Assembly: GCF_000744935.1 (NCBI RefSeq)
Contig: NZ_JQMW01000009.1
Location: 124,001-188,000, forward strand
Length of the DNA: 64,000 nucleotides
From: Clostridium sp. KNHs214
Lineage (GTDB): Bacteria; Bacillota; Clostridia; Clostridiales; Clostridiaceae
Reading direction: 5' to 3'
The number at the start of each line of letters is the position of its first letter. Within the stretch, counting starts at the first letter, position 1. The notes beneath the pieces are model-generated. The model saw only the letters and a list, made by a program, of their open reading frames with translations. It was not told the DNA's origin and ran no database searches. The position numbers were made by a program, and so were the translations under genes. This document shows positions 54,013-62,339 of the stretch, in pieces.

Positions 54013-55164
54013 ATGGTGAGTGATTTAATGACAGAGAGTTCAGTAGATAGAGATAAATTAATGGTTTCAAGAAAAGAAAGAAGAAAATCCAGAAAGGTGA
54101 AAAGAAAGAATAAAAAAAGAAAAAGATTTAAGCTACTATTAGCAATATTTATATTACTTACAGGTATGTATTCAAGCTTGGTATTTTTAGATATACCTGT
54201 AATTTCAGAACTTAGAGATATATACATAGAAACTGCAATGACAACAGCAACTCATCAATGGTTGGCTACATTATTTTTTCCAGATTGGCTAATAAATAGG
54301 GTTATGAGCAAAAAAGTGAATAATTCTAATTTAGTATCAGTTACAAATATAGATAAAGGTGCAAATGATAGTGAAAATAAAGGCACAAATAATGGACAAG
54401 CAGTAGATATTTTAAATCAGAGAAATTTAAAAGTTGGAGACAAAGATTATGCAGGAAATGACGTAGTTATAAATGATATTGAGCAAGGGATTCTAATATC
54501 TAAAGTTAATGGTGGGAAATTTAAAGGGAAAATTGCATTGATTGATGATCCAAAGAGGGTATTTGTGGGCACTACAGATAGAAAAGGTATTTCAGGAAGA
54601 GTGATTTTAGATTTTATTAATATATATGATGCTGTATTAGGTATTAATGCTAGTGGATTTAATGATGCTGGAGGTATAGGTAATGGTGGCAGTATTATAG
54701 GAGTTACATATGCAAATGGAGAAAAATGGGGAGAATATACAAGTGGATATGGAACAATAGCCTTTGACAAAAATGATAGGCTTATTGTTGGCGGAATACG
54801 AAATTGGGATAAATATAATATAAGGGATGGAGCTCAATTTTCACCTGTGTTAATCTCAAATAATAAAAAAATAATTAGTGGTTCAGCAGGATGGGGACTT
54901 CAACCAAGAACCATTATAGGACAAAGAAAGGATGGCGCTGTACTGTTTTTAGTTATTGATGGTAGGCAGCCAAGCTATAGTTTAGGTGCAACAATGGAGG
55001 ATTGTGCACAGGTTATGCAATCCTATGGAGCTGTTACAGCAGCAGCCTGTGATGGTGGATCATCGTCTATTATGGCTTATGACGGAAAAATTTTAACAAA
55101 ATGTTCTTCACCATCAAAGATTGGAAGACTTTTGCCTAATGCATTTTTAGTTAGAAAAAAATAA
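54013..55164 (+). CDS. Phosphodiester glycosidase (NAGPA) domain protein, membrane-anchored
   Basis: About 383 residues. A very basic N-terminus (KERRKSRKVKRKNKKRKR) precedes one membrane helix (about 46-66), so the domain faces outside. The NAGPA domain (about 150-380) has GINASGFNDAGGIGNGG, GWGLQPRTIIGQRKDGAVLFLVIDGRQ and CDGGSSSIMAYDG. Homologues cleave phosphodiester-linked sugars of wall polymers. The start is uncertain: ATG 54013 and GTG 54016 are both close to GGGGGAG; ATG 54028 is further. Confidence 0.85.
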   Translation: MVSDLMTESSVDRDKLMVSRKERRKSRKVKRKNKKRKRFKLLLAIFILLTGMYSSLVFLDIPVISELRDIYIETAMTTATHQWLATLFFPDWLINRVMSKKVNNSNLVSVTNIDKGANDSENKGTNNGQAVDILNQRNLKVGDKDYAGNDVVINDIEQGILISKVNGGKFKGKIALIDDPKRVFVGTTDRKGISGRVILDFINIYDAVLGINASGFNDAGGIGNGGSIIGVTYANGEKWGEYTSGYGTIAFDKNDRLIVGGIRNWDKYNIRDGAQFSPVLISNNKKIISGSAGWGLQPRTIIGQRKDGAVLFLVIDGRQPSYSLGATMEDCAQVMQSYGAVTAAACDGGSSSIMAYDGKILTKCSSPSKIGRLLPNAFLVRKK

Positions 55165-55165
55165 G

Positions 55166-55194
55166 AGAGCCTTTTAAACTAAAGGCTCTTTTTC
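55166..55194. terminator. Bidirectional terminator between NAGPA and DegV genes
   Basis: AGAGCCTTT/AAAGGCTCT stem with T5 on the plus strand. It overlaps the last codons of the convergent DegV gene. Confidence 0.85.
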
Positions 55195-56025
55195 TATGAC
55201 TACACCTATAAGACCAGGACCAGTATGAACGCCAGCAACTGGGCTTATATCTCCAAAACCTAGATAAGTTATATCAGGGTTATCTTTTAGTGAATCGTAG
55301 AAGTCTCTACCTTCTTCGTAAGCACCACCGTGCATTACCCAAACTTTTGCCTTTGTATTATTTAAATTTTCCTTAACTATATCCATAAGTTTACTTCTTG
55401 CCTGTTTTTTGCCCCTTACTTTACAATAGGTATAATAGATTCCATCATCATTTATAGATATTATTGGCTTAATATTTAATAATTGTCCTAAAGTTCCAGA
55501 TACTTTTCCAATTCGTCCACCCTTTATTAAGTATTCTAAAGTATCAACTATATAATAAACACTAATGTTATCTCTCATATGAGGAAGTGATGATACAATT
55601 TCATCATAACTTTTTCCATTTTTTATCATTTCACCACAACCTATAATCAGTGCACCAGCTCCAAGGGTTAAAGATTTTGAATCAAAAACTGTTATATTAA
55701 GATTAGTATGTTCACTGGCTGCAAGTTTTAATGTGTTATATGTGCCAGATAATCCAGAACCGATAGGAATTGCAATAGCGTGAGTATATCCTTCATCTTC
55801 AAGCTTATAAAAAAGTTCATGCATGTCTGCTACAGAGGGCAAGGATGTATGAGGAACTTCAACCTTTAAGTTGTCATATACTTGCTGAGGAGTTATATCA
55901 ACTTTATCAATATATTCTTTATCCTTGTAAATTATTTTCAGGTTAAGTATTTTTACATCATATTTTTTTATAAATTCATTATTTAAATCACATGTGCTAT
56001 CTGAAATTAAAGCTATTTTTTCCAA
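55174..56025 (-). CDS. DegV family fatty-acid-binding protein
   Basis: Protein of 283 residues that binds a fatty acid, in the family for the FakA/FakB kinase. Diagnostic: IALISDSTCDLNNEFIKKYD at the start, TSLPSVADMHELFYKLEDEGYTHAIAIPIGSGLSGTYNTLKLA, and GGRIGKVSGTLGQLLNIKPIISI. The C-terminus has HTGPGLIGVV. Monocistronic; GGAGG before ATG 56025. Confidence 0.93.
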   Translation of the reverse strand: MEKIALISDSTCDLNNEFIKKYDVKILNLKIIYKDKEYIDKVDITPQQVYDNLKVEVPHTSLPSVADMHELFYKLEDEGYTHAIAIPIGSGLSGTYNTLKLAASEHTNLNITVFDSKSLTLGAGALIIGCGEMIKNGKSYDEIVSSLPHMRDNISVYYIVDTLEYLIKGGRIGKVSGTLGQLLNIKPIISINDDGIYYTYCKVRGKKQARSKLMDIVKENLNNTKAKVWVMHGGAYEEGRDFYDSLKDNPDITYLGFGDISPVAGVHTGPGLIGVVIEKEPLV

Positions 56026-56199
56026 AATAATGCCTCCTAATAAATCAATTTAATACACGGTTTTGAAAACTACATGTAAGTATATTAATATAATACCACC
56101 TAGTGAGTAATATATCAACTAAAAGATTCCATAATATCATCAGTAAATAATATATGAGCTAAGGCACATTCAAATAAATAATAAGTCAGTATGGTAGTC

Positions 56200-56281
56200 T
56201 ATTTTACGTCATACTGTGTCAACAGAACCCGCCGATAGCCTTACTAGCGCAGGGATCTGATTCCTTGTATGACACAAAATA
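56200..56281. repeat. Imperfect inverted-repeat element (82 bp), unassigned
   Basis: TATTTTACGTCATAC (56200-56215) and GTATGACACAAAATA (56267-56281) are inverted with two mismatches. Between them is an unusually GC-rich core (CAGAACCCGCCGATAGCC, AGCGCAGGGATC). A direct half TCAGTATG lies at 56186. It could be a structured RNA, a small mobile element or an att-like site. The rest of 56026-56358 is AT-rich with nothing assigned. Confidence 0.45.
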
Positions 56282-56358
56282 TACTAGCATCTTTGAATTG
56301 TTATTTCTTTTCATGTACTTAAAACATTCTAGCTAGGATGTATAAAATCCTATTATGG

Positions 56359-56440
56359 TATAATAAGATAAACTATTAATTTAATTGGAAGTATATTAAT
56401 ATGTATTTTAAGCAAAAATAAAAAATTAATACTAAAAGTA
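56359..56440 (+). pseudogene. Vestige of a second PK_C-type gene (promoter and first codons)
   Basis: TATAATAAGATAAACTATTA…TTAATTGGAAG…ATGTATTTTAAGCAAAAATAA runs parallel to the region just before and at the start of the gene at 53038 (TATAATAAGATAAATTACTG…TTGATTGGAGG…ATGTATTTTAAGGAAAAAGG). The frame stops after MYFKQK. A decayed duplicate of about 80 bp. Confidence 0.55.
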
Positions 56441-56471
56441 TGAAATGATTTTGAGGGAGAATACGAATAAA

Positions 56472-57236
56472 ATGAATTACATCATATTTGATTTAGAATT
56501 TAATCAAGGTTGGGATAAGCAAGAGAATAAAGTAATTATAAATTCAAAAAATCCTTTTGAAATAATTCAAATTGGAGCAGTTAAACTTGATGAAAATCTT
56601 AATATGGTTTCAAGTTTCAATAGATTAGTAAAGCCTAAAACATATAGACAAATAAATCCTTATGTAAGAAAGATAACTAATATAAGCATGAAACAATTGA
56701 ATGAAGCGGAGGATTTCAAAAATATATGGAAAAAATTCATGAAATTTTTTACCGATGATAGAAATGTATTAGGTGTTTGGGGAACTTCTGATATTAAAGA
56801 ACTACTGAGAAATATTGAATATCATAAGTTAGATTCATCAATAGTGCCGAGGGAATATATTAATATTCAGTATTATGCTTCTAAATATTTTAATTTGCAC
56901 AAAGGCAAAAATATTGGACTTAAAAACGCAGTGGAACTATTAAACATTACAGTGAATAATGAATTTCATGATGCTTTTTATGATGCATGTTATACGGTAG
57001 AGGTTTTTAAGAAAATTTATAATGAAAAAATTCAACCCCAAATATATAATCCACCTAAAAGAGGTAGAAAAAACAGATATGATGAAAATAAGGAAGTTGA
57101 TTTTGAAGGCTTAATAAAGCAATTTGAAAAAATGTTTCAAAGGAAAATGAGCCCAGAAGAAAAATCTATGATTAAGTTAGCTTACATTATGGGGAAAACA
57201 AATCAATTTTTAAAAGAGAGTAAAAAGAAAGAATAA
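56472..57236 (+). CDS. DnaQ-like 3'-5' exonuclease
   Basis: About 254 residues. DEDD-type exonuclease fold: Exo I YIIFDLEFNQ (Asp and Glu), a middle part with VLGVWGTSDIKELLRN (Exo II Asp), and Exo III EFHDAFYDACYTVEVFKKIY (His-Asp, DEDDh). The C-terminal 60 residues are basic and helical. Resembles KapD/sporulation-inhibitor-type exonucleases acting on RNA or DNA; substrate unknown. ATG 56472 is preferred; an in-frame ATG at 56445 precedes the GAGGGAG site. Confidence 0.85.
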   Translation: MNYIIFDLEFNQGWDKQENKVIINSKNPFEIIQIGAVKLDENLNMVSSFNRLVKPKTYRQINPYVRKITNISMKQLNEAEDFKNIWKKFMKFFTDDRNVLGVWGTSDIKELLRNIEYHKLDSSIVPREYINIQYYASKYFNLHKGKNIGLKNAVELLNITVNNEFHDAFYDACYTVEVFKKIYNEKIQPQIYNPPKRGRKNRYDENKEVDFEGLIKQFEKMFQRKMSPEEKSMIKLAYIMGKTNQFLKESKKKE

Positions 57237-57302
57237 TTTTGTATATTATTTAATCTCCATGCAAAAATTAATGGTAAACAAATGAATGGAGGATCTTAGA
57301 AT

Positions 57303-58325
57303 ATGTTTATTCCTAAGAGAATAATATTTGAAAAGGGAAGTCTAGATTATGAAATAGGCAGATATGTACTAAATTTTTTTAAAGAAAATAATGATGTACA
57401 AATTATAAATATTACATCAAATAGAATTAAAGAAAATATTCCAGGGGAGAATTTATATAATTTCTATAGAGAGGGTAAAAAAACTTTAGTGGTGGGGGTA
57501 AAGAAGGGATTAAAGTTTCAATCCTGTAAGCCTTCAGCACATTATCAACTGCCATTAGTGTCTGGTTGTACAGGGCAGTGTCAATATTGTTATTTAAACA
57601 CTAATTTAGGTGATAAACCTTACGTAAAAATTAATGTAAATGTTGAGGAAATACTTTCTAAGGCACAAAGTTATATAAATGAAAGATTGCCAGAGGTAAC
57701 TATATTTGAAGGTTCTGCCACCTCTGATCCTGTGCCCGTGGAGCCATATTCTCATTTGCTAAGAAGGACTATAGAATTTTTTGCAAATAATGAAAATGGC
57801 AGGTTTAGATTTGTCACAAAATATAATGATGTGGATAGCCTTATAAATTTGAATCACAAGGGGAAAACAGAAGTAAGATTTACTTTAAATACAGATAAGG
57901 TTATAAGAGAATATGAAAGTAAAACAGCCTCTATTAATAAAAGGATAGAAGCCAGTGTCAAGTTAGCTAAGGCAGAGTATCCCATAGGATTTATAATAGC
58001 ACCTGTATTTATTTATGAAGGATGGAAGGAAGATTACAGGAGTTTATTAATAGAATTAAAAGATAATTTGCCAACAAATTTAAAATATCAATTAACTTTT
58101 GAAGTAATATCTCACAGGTATACCTCAAGAGCAAAAGATATAATATTACAGGTATTTCCTAATACTAATTTACCTATGAATGATAAGGAGAGAAAATATA
58201 AATATGGTCAATTTGGTTATGGTAAATTTGTGTACGAAAAAGAACAACTTCAATATATGAAGGAATTCTTTACAAAGGAAATAGAAGAAATATTTAAAAA
58301 CAGTACCATAAAGTATATAATATAA
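57303..58325 (+). CDS. splB: Spore photoproduct lyase (SPL) family radical SAM protein
   Basis: Radical SAM enzyme of 340 residues; family members split spore photoproduct thymine dimers during germination. The cluster motif SGCTGQCQYCYL (CxxxCxxC) is at about 92-103, FEGSATSDPVPVEPYSHLLRRTIEF follows, and the C-terminal KYKYGQFGYGKFVY segment is typical. At the place where Bacillus SPL has the hydrogen-donating Cys (…CTSD…) this protein has Ala (SATSD). Cys75 (FQSCKPSAHYQLPL) may serve instead (inference). Ribosome site GGAGG before ATG 57303. Confidence 0.88.
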   Translation: MFIPKRIIFEKGSLDYEIGRYVLNFFKENNDVQIINITSNRIKENIPGENLYNFYREGKKTLVVGVKKGLKFQSCKPSAHYQLPLVSGCTGQCQYCYLNTNLGDKPYVKINVNVEEILSKAQSYINERLPEVTIFEGSATSDPVPVEPYSHLLRRTIEFFANNENGRFRFVTKYNDVDSLINLNHKGKTEVRFTLNTDKVIREYESKTASINKRIEASVKLAKAEYPIGFIIAPVFIYEGWKEDYRSLLIELKDNLPTNLKYQLTFEVISHRYTSRAKDIILQVFPNTNLPMNDKERKYKYGQFGYGKFVYEKEQLQYMKEFFTKEIEEIFKNSTIKYII

Positions 58326-58371
58326 GTTATATGTTAGTGTACAACGAAATAATGTATTATGGGGGGATTGT

Positions 58372-59091
58372 ATGTATATTGTAGACTATACTTCTGATGA
58401 TTTTAATGATATTTCTAACAGGGTAGATACTGTAATAATACCTATAGGTTCAGTAGAAGCTCATGGACATCATCTTCCACTGGGCACAGACATATTTTCA
58501 CCTAGGCTGTTTTGTGAAAATATAAATAAAAAAATTGGAGATAGGATTTGGATTGCACCAGAGATTCCATATGGTCAAAGTTATGACCTAGCTATATATC
58601 CTGGTACAGTTACAGTACCTTCTGAGGTAATGGCAGAGTACCTTTTCCATGTGTGCAAAAGCTTTTATAATAATGGTCTTAAAAATATAGTTTTTTTTAA
58701 TGGACATGGAGGAAATATAACATCTCTTAGCTTAGCAGCAGAAAAGCTAGTGGATTTAGGTGCTGTGGTTATGACTATAAATTGGTGGATGGATTTTTCT
58801 AAAGATGTACTTACTATAACTGAGGGGCAAGGTCATGGGGGAGAAGATGAAACTTCAGCTATTTTGTATTACGATGAAAGTTTAGTTCAAATGGATAAAG
58901 CCACAAAGAATCCTAATAAACAATTATATCCTGTGAGATTTAAAGATAGAGGAAAAACTATTTTTCAAGATGCCATTACGGGAGATGCAACTTTAGCTTC
59001 TAAAGATAAAGGTGAAAAAATATTTAGTTTATTGGTAGATAAGATAATAAATAGAATAAATCTTATGAAACAAGGAAGGTATTTTGAATAG
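58372..59091 (+). CDS. Creatininase family protein
   Basis: Amidohydrolase-like protein of 239 residues with the metal-binding motifs IGSVEAHGHHLPLGTD, FFNGHGGN and GQGHGGEDETSA of the creatininase/FAPy-deformylase/MftE superfamily. It may open a cyclic amide; creatinine is only one possible substrate, and family members do many jobs. GGGGGGA before ATG 58372. The gene follows splB by 47 bp and could be co-transcribed. No link to the grd genes 55 kb away is implied. Confidence 0.88.
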   Translation: MYIVDYTSDDFNDISNRVDTVIIPIGSVEAHGHHLPLGTDIFSPRLFCENINKKIGDRIWIAPEIPYGQSYDLAIYPGTVTVPSEVMAEYLFHVCKSFYNNGLKNIVFFNGHGGNITSLSLAAEKLVDLGAVVMTINWWMDFSKDVLTITEGQGHGGEDETSAILYYDESLVQMDKATKNPNKQLYPVRFKDRGKTIFQDAITGDATLASKDKGEKIFSLLVDKIINRINLMKQGRYFE

Positions 59092-59101
59092 ATAATAAAA
59101 T

Positions 59102-59183
59102 GATTAAACCACGAAAAGATACAGTGTGGTGGAATTATGAAATTTCATAATTCAAGTAATTTAATATTTTTTGTGGGATAATC
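59102..59183. mobile_element. MITE-like element, copy 6 (82 bp)
   Basis: Starts GATTAAACCACGA and ends TTTGTGGGATAATC. The flanks ATAAAAT (59095-59101) and ATAAAGT (59184-59190) are a 7-bp duplication with one change. It keeps only the outer parts of both arms around GAATTATGAAATTTCATAATTC, itself a palindrome. Confidence 0.75.
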
Positions 59184-59282
59184 ATAAAGTAAATTAATTT
59201 GTGGAATCATTAACAAAATTTACGATTTATTATAGAAGAAATTTAGGATACAGTTAACATATACCTAGAAAGGAGTAACTAA

Positions 59283-60038
59283 ATGAATATATTAATTACT
59301 AACGATGATGGAATAGATGCTAGAGGAATAAGAGCTTTAGCAGAGAAAGTTTCTGAAAATCATGAAGTTTTAATAGTTGCCCCAAGAGAACAGCAGAGTG
59401 CTACTAGCCACTCTATATCTATAAATAAACCTATAAAAATAAAGGAAGAAAAACTTGAAGGGTTAACCTGTAAGGCTTATAGTGTAGCTGGGACTCCAGC
59501 GGACTGTACTCAAGCAGGCTTGTCTTTAATTGGGAAAGATATAGATTTGGTGATTTCAGGAATTAATAGAGGACTTAATGCTGGTACAGATGTATTATAT
59601 TCAGGTACAGTATCTGCGGCCATAGAAGGAGCTATTTATAATGTTCCATCCATTGCAGTTTCTATGGGAGTAGATTGGGAAAAAGATGATGAGGACTACA
59701 ATAAGGCAGTAAAATGGACAAGTAAGATACTTGAAATGGTGGAAAAAGAGTATTTAAGAGGAGACGTAGTTCTTAATATAAATATTCCTAATATAAAGGA
59801 ACAATATATAAAAGGTGTCAAGGTTTGTAGAATAGGAAAATCTACTTATAAAGCAAAATATACATTAATAGAAGATAGTGAAGATAAAATATATAAAAAG
59901 AATGGAACGAGAAATGAAATTCAGGAGAAGGATTCTGATTTATATTTCCTTTCTGAGGGGTATGTAACTGTAACTCCACTACATTTTGATTTTACTAATT
60001 TTAAGATTTTAGAGGAAGTAAGAGACATAATTGAATAA
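59283..60038 (+). CDS. surE: 5'/3'-nucleotidase SurE
   Basis: Nucleoside monophosphate phosphatase of 251 residues. The metal site is ILITNDDGIDARGI (Asp-Asp). APREQQSATSHSIS supplies Ser and His. VISGINRGLNAGTDVLYSGTVSAAIEGA is the SurE signature with Asn. The length equals the family norm. AAAGGAG precedes ATG 59283. Alone; stationary-phase survival role known from other bacteria. Confidence 0.95.
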   Translation: MNILITNDDGIDARGIRALAEKVSENHEVLIVAPREQQSATSHSISINKPIKIKEEKLEGLTCKAYSVAGTPADCTQAGLSLIGKDIDLVISGINRGLNAGTDVLYSGTVSAAIEGAIYNVPSIAVSMGVDWEKDDEDYNKAVKWTSKILEMVEKEYLRGDVVLNINIPNIKEQYIKGVKVCRIGKSTYKAKYTLIEDSEDKIYKKNGTRNEIQEKDSDLYFLSEGYVTVTPLHFDFTNFKILEEVRDIIE

Positions 60039-60125
60039 TATGGTTTAATATAGTATATCTTTTGGGTATAATATAATAAAGGTACTTTAGTTTAAGTGGC
60101 GTTGAGTTTCCGAGGGGGAATAAAA

Positions 60126-60539
60126 ATGAGAATTATTAAGCAAAAGATATTAGATAAATTAAATAGCATTGAGTTTAAACAACATATAAGTAAAATGAAT
60201 ATTAACACCGTGTTAGTTTTTGGGAGTGTTTTAACAGATGATTTTCATGAGTGTTCCGATGTAGATATAGCCATATTAGGTAAAGACAGTATTAAAATAA
60301 AGGAAATTTTAGACTTAGAGTTGTATTTAGAAAACTTTTTAGAACGAAGTATAGATGTGATTGATTTAAATAGTGATACATTGGATATATTTATAAAAAT
60401 CAATATACTAAACACCGGTAAGGTTATTTATTCTTCAGATTATAATAAGTCTATAGAAGAGCTAATTGAAAGAGTTCATTGGTATTATAAGCAAAATGAA
60501 CATTATTTTCATTGCAGAAGGAGAGATTTAATATCATGA
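60126..60539 (+). CDS. mntA: MntA-type nucleotidyltransferase antitoxin
   Basis: Minimal nucleotidyltransferase of 137 residues. The active-site motif GSVLTDDFHECSDVDIAILG fits GSx10DxD. In the MntA/HepT system it neutralises the HEPN toxin by transferring AMP to its tyrosine. GAGGGGG precedes ATG 60126. Its TGA overlaps the toxin ATG (ATGA), so the pair is coupled in translation. Confidence 0.88.
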   Translation: MRIIKQKILDKLNSIEFKQHISKMNINTVLVFGSVLTDDFHECSDVDIAILGKDSIKIKEILDLELYLENFLERSIDVIDLNSDTLDIFIKINILNTGKVIYSSDYNKSIEELIERVHWYYKQNEHYFHCRRRDLIS

Positions 60540-60961
60540 ATGAGGATAGGTTATATAAAATAATTGAAGATATGACCGATACTATATCTCTTTTAGAGGG
60601 ATGTATGAATTCCCTAAAAAATGAAAAGGATGCAAATAAATCTTTGTATATAGAATATGGTTTAAAACAAATATTTGTTGATTTTTTCATAACTGTTGAA
60701 AGTTTAACGTCTTTGATATTAAAGGAATTAAAGAAATTTAAAATTGCGATTGATATGAAGCAATCACTTGAAATTATAAAGGAAAACAATATTATTGATG
60801 AAGAGTTGCATTTATTTTTAGATGAAGCAAGACTTATGAGAAATAGAATTTCTCATAGATATAAGGAGCCTTCTAGAAAAGAAATATTAGAATTTATTAA
60901 CTCAAATATAGATAAGTTTTCTAGAACTTTAGAGATTACGAAAAAATTAATAGACATGTAA
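60536..60961 (+). CDS. hepT: HepT-like HEPN ribonuclease toxin
   Basis: Helical protein of 141 residues of the HEPN superfamily. The catalytic motif is RNRISHRY (Rx4-6H, with a following Tyr that is the AMPylation target in the HepT family) at about 104-111. Follows its antitoxin by a 4-bp overlap and ends just before a very strong terminator. Toxicity is expected to be RNA cleavage. Confidence 0.88.
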   Translation: MNEDRLYKIIEDMTDTISLLEGCMNSLKNEKDANKSLYIEYGLKQIFVDFFITVESLTSLILKELKKFKIAIDMKQSLEIIKENNIIDEELHLFLDEARLMRNRISHRYKEPSRKEILEFINSNIDKFSRTLEITKKLIDM

Positions 60962-60968
60962 ATAAAAA

Positions 60969-61010
60969 GGGGGTGTCGCACTAAAAAATTAGTGCGACAC
61001 CCCCTTTTTA
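60969..61010. terminator. Very strong terminator between hepT and Fe-S protein gene
   Basis: 16-bp perfect, GC-rich stem (60969-60984 with 60989-61004), loop AAAA, then T5. The A-rich other side allows use from both convergent genes. Confidence 0.95.
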
Positions 61011-61037
61011 TTTACATGCGTTTAGCAATGAATTTTA

Positions 61038-61694
61038 CTAAAAGGTTTTGCCGATAGATTTTTTAGGACAGGAATAAACACATTTACTGCATTGAATGCA
61101 GTCCCTGTGAGTAATAGCGTCATTTTTAAATTCATAAGGTGCTATGCCCATAGGGCAATTGCGTTCACATATTTTGCAGGATATGCAAGAGTTATTTACT
61201 TTAAGTAAAGAAGAAATATTTTTCTCATTTTTAAAAAATGATATTAATGAAGCTATACTGCCCATAGGACAAAAATTACACCAGGTTCTATGGTTGTAAA
61301 ATAAGGATAAAATAATACCAATTAAAGTAGTAACGGCTATAAGTCTATAAAATATAAATCCCATTTCATATAAGTTGCCCCAATTTTTTATCATTCCTAA
61401 GGTGAACATGGTGAGCATGATAACAGTAACAATTAATCTAAAAAATGTTGATTTAAGAAATTTAGGTACTTTCTTTTTATTACTAAATTTAGACACTACA
61501 TTATCGTAAAAGCTGCCTCTAGGACAAATGTTTCCACACCAGAACCTTCCCTTAAATAAAGATAGTATTATAGGTCCAACCATGCAGAGTATTGCAATTA
61601 ATCCTATTCTAAAATCAAATAACCCAAGTATCATAAAGGTTATTAGAATTACATAAGAATATTTTTTCCAAATTAAAGATAAACTTTTCATCAT
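61038..61694 (-). CDS. NapH/RnfB-like membrane 4Fe-4S protein
   Basis: About 218 residues. Four hydrophobic helices with two cytosolic CxxxCP motifs (RFWCGNICPRGSFYD, TWCNFCPMGSIASL) and a C-terminal two-cluster ferredoxin domain (CISCKICERNCPMG, CIQCSKCVYSCPKKS). Resembles NapH/CcoG-type proteins that pass electrons across the membrane. The partner enzyme is not encoded nearby. The start (ATG 61694 or 61691) follows GGAGGTG. A clear promoter and a palindromic operator precede it. Confidence 0.85.
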   Translation of the reverse strand: MMKSLSLIWKKYSYVILITFMILGLFDFRIGLIAILCMVGPIILSLFKGRFWCGNICPRGSFYDNVVSKFSNKKKVPKFLKSTFFRLIVTVIMLTMFTLGMIKNWGNLYEMGFIFYRLIAVTTLIGIILSLFYNHRTWCNFCPMGSIASLISFFKNEKNISSLLKVNNSCISCKICERNCPMGIAPYEFKNDAITHRDCIQCSKCVYSCPKKSIGKTF

Positions 61695-61713
61695 AGGCAC
61701 CTCCGTTTTCAAT

Positions 61714-61730
61714 ATACCCCATATGGGTAT
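61714..61730 (-). promoter_or_regulatory. Palindromic operator at start of Fe-S protein transcript
   Basis: ATACCC-CATAT-GGGTAT, GC-rich in AT-rich surroundings, lying between the -10 box and the ribosome site. The shape (TACCC…GGGTA) resembles CsoR/CstR-type copper or persulfide repressor sites (resemblance only). Confidence 0.5.
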
Positions 61731-61738
61731 CTGAAAGT

Positions 61739-61767
61739 ATTATATTTTATATTTGTTATTGTGTCAA
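61739..61767 (-). promoter_or_regulatory. Consensus promoter of Fe-S protein gene
   Basis: On the minus strand, TTGACA (61767-61762), 17-bp spacer, TATAAT (61744-61739). Confidence 0.8.
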
Positions 61768-62033
61768 TATAAACTTATGAAATATATACAAAATCTATGA
61801 TTGATTTTTGATAATGTTTTAGTAAAACTTATGAAATATAGGCAAAATTAATTACAAAATAATTATATATTGAAGGGTAATTTTTATTACAATATTCTGT
61901 AAGTATATTCTAGAAGTATTTATTCAGTGTTATTTAGCAAATAATATATACCAAATATTGGATTTTAACTTTAGATTTCTTATTTTTTATAATTTGTAAT
62001 TGAAAAAAAATTGTTAACATATTGATAAAAAAC

Positions 62034-62086
62034 TTGACTAGTGTTATTAAAAAGATTAATATATTTCGTATGCGAAATATATTAAT
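62034..62086 (+). promoter_or_regulatory. Promoter with overlapping palindromic operator for MarR/ABC operon
   Basis: TTGACT (62034-62039), 17 bp, TTAATA (62057-62062). The -10 lies inside a 14-bp-arm palindrome, ATTAATATATTTCG (62055-62068)/CGAAATATATTAAT (62073-62086), of MarR-operator shape. It is 254 bp before the MarR gene, implying autoregulation and a long leader. The rest of the gene-free stretch 61768-62339 is AT-rich with nothing further assigned. Confidence 0.5.
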
Positions 62087-62339
62087 GCGAATAATTTTAA
62101 TACAAAATATAAATATACGTTTTTAATTTAAAATTTAGAATGTAAAATAGAAATTTATAGAGTAGGTAAGAATTAAGTAAGAAGTAAAAGGTAAGAGCTT
62201 TATTCTTCATTTTAAATTTTACAGTTTTATTTTATAACTGCAAAAGTTAAATTATTTATTATTAAAAATATGCATAAGAAATTATTAGCATTAGGCATTT
62301 ATAATACTTTTAATTATATAGAAAGGAGGATACTATTTT

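Noticed and set aside
58372-59091. Creatininase feeding sarcosine to the reductase locus
   Set aside because: Chemically attractive, but the genes are 55 kb apart, no creatinase gene is present, and the family has many other substrates.
61768-62030. Possible small RNA or origin-like AT-rich region
   Set aside because: Only AT richness is visible; no repeats, DnaA-box cluster or stable structure found by eye.
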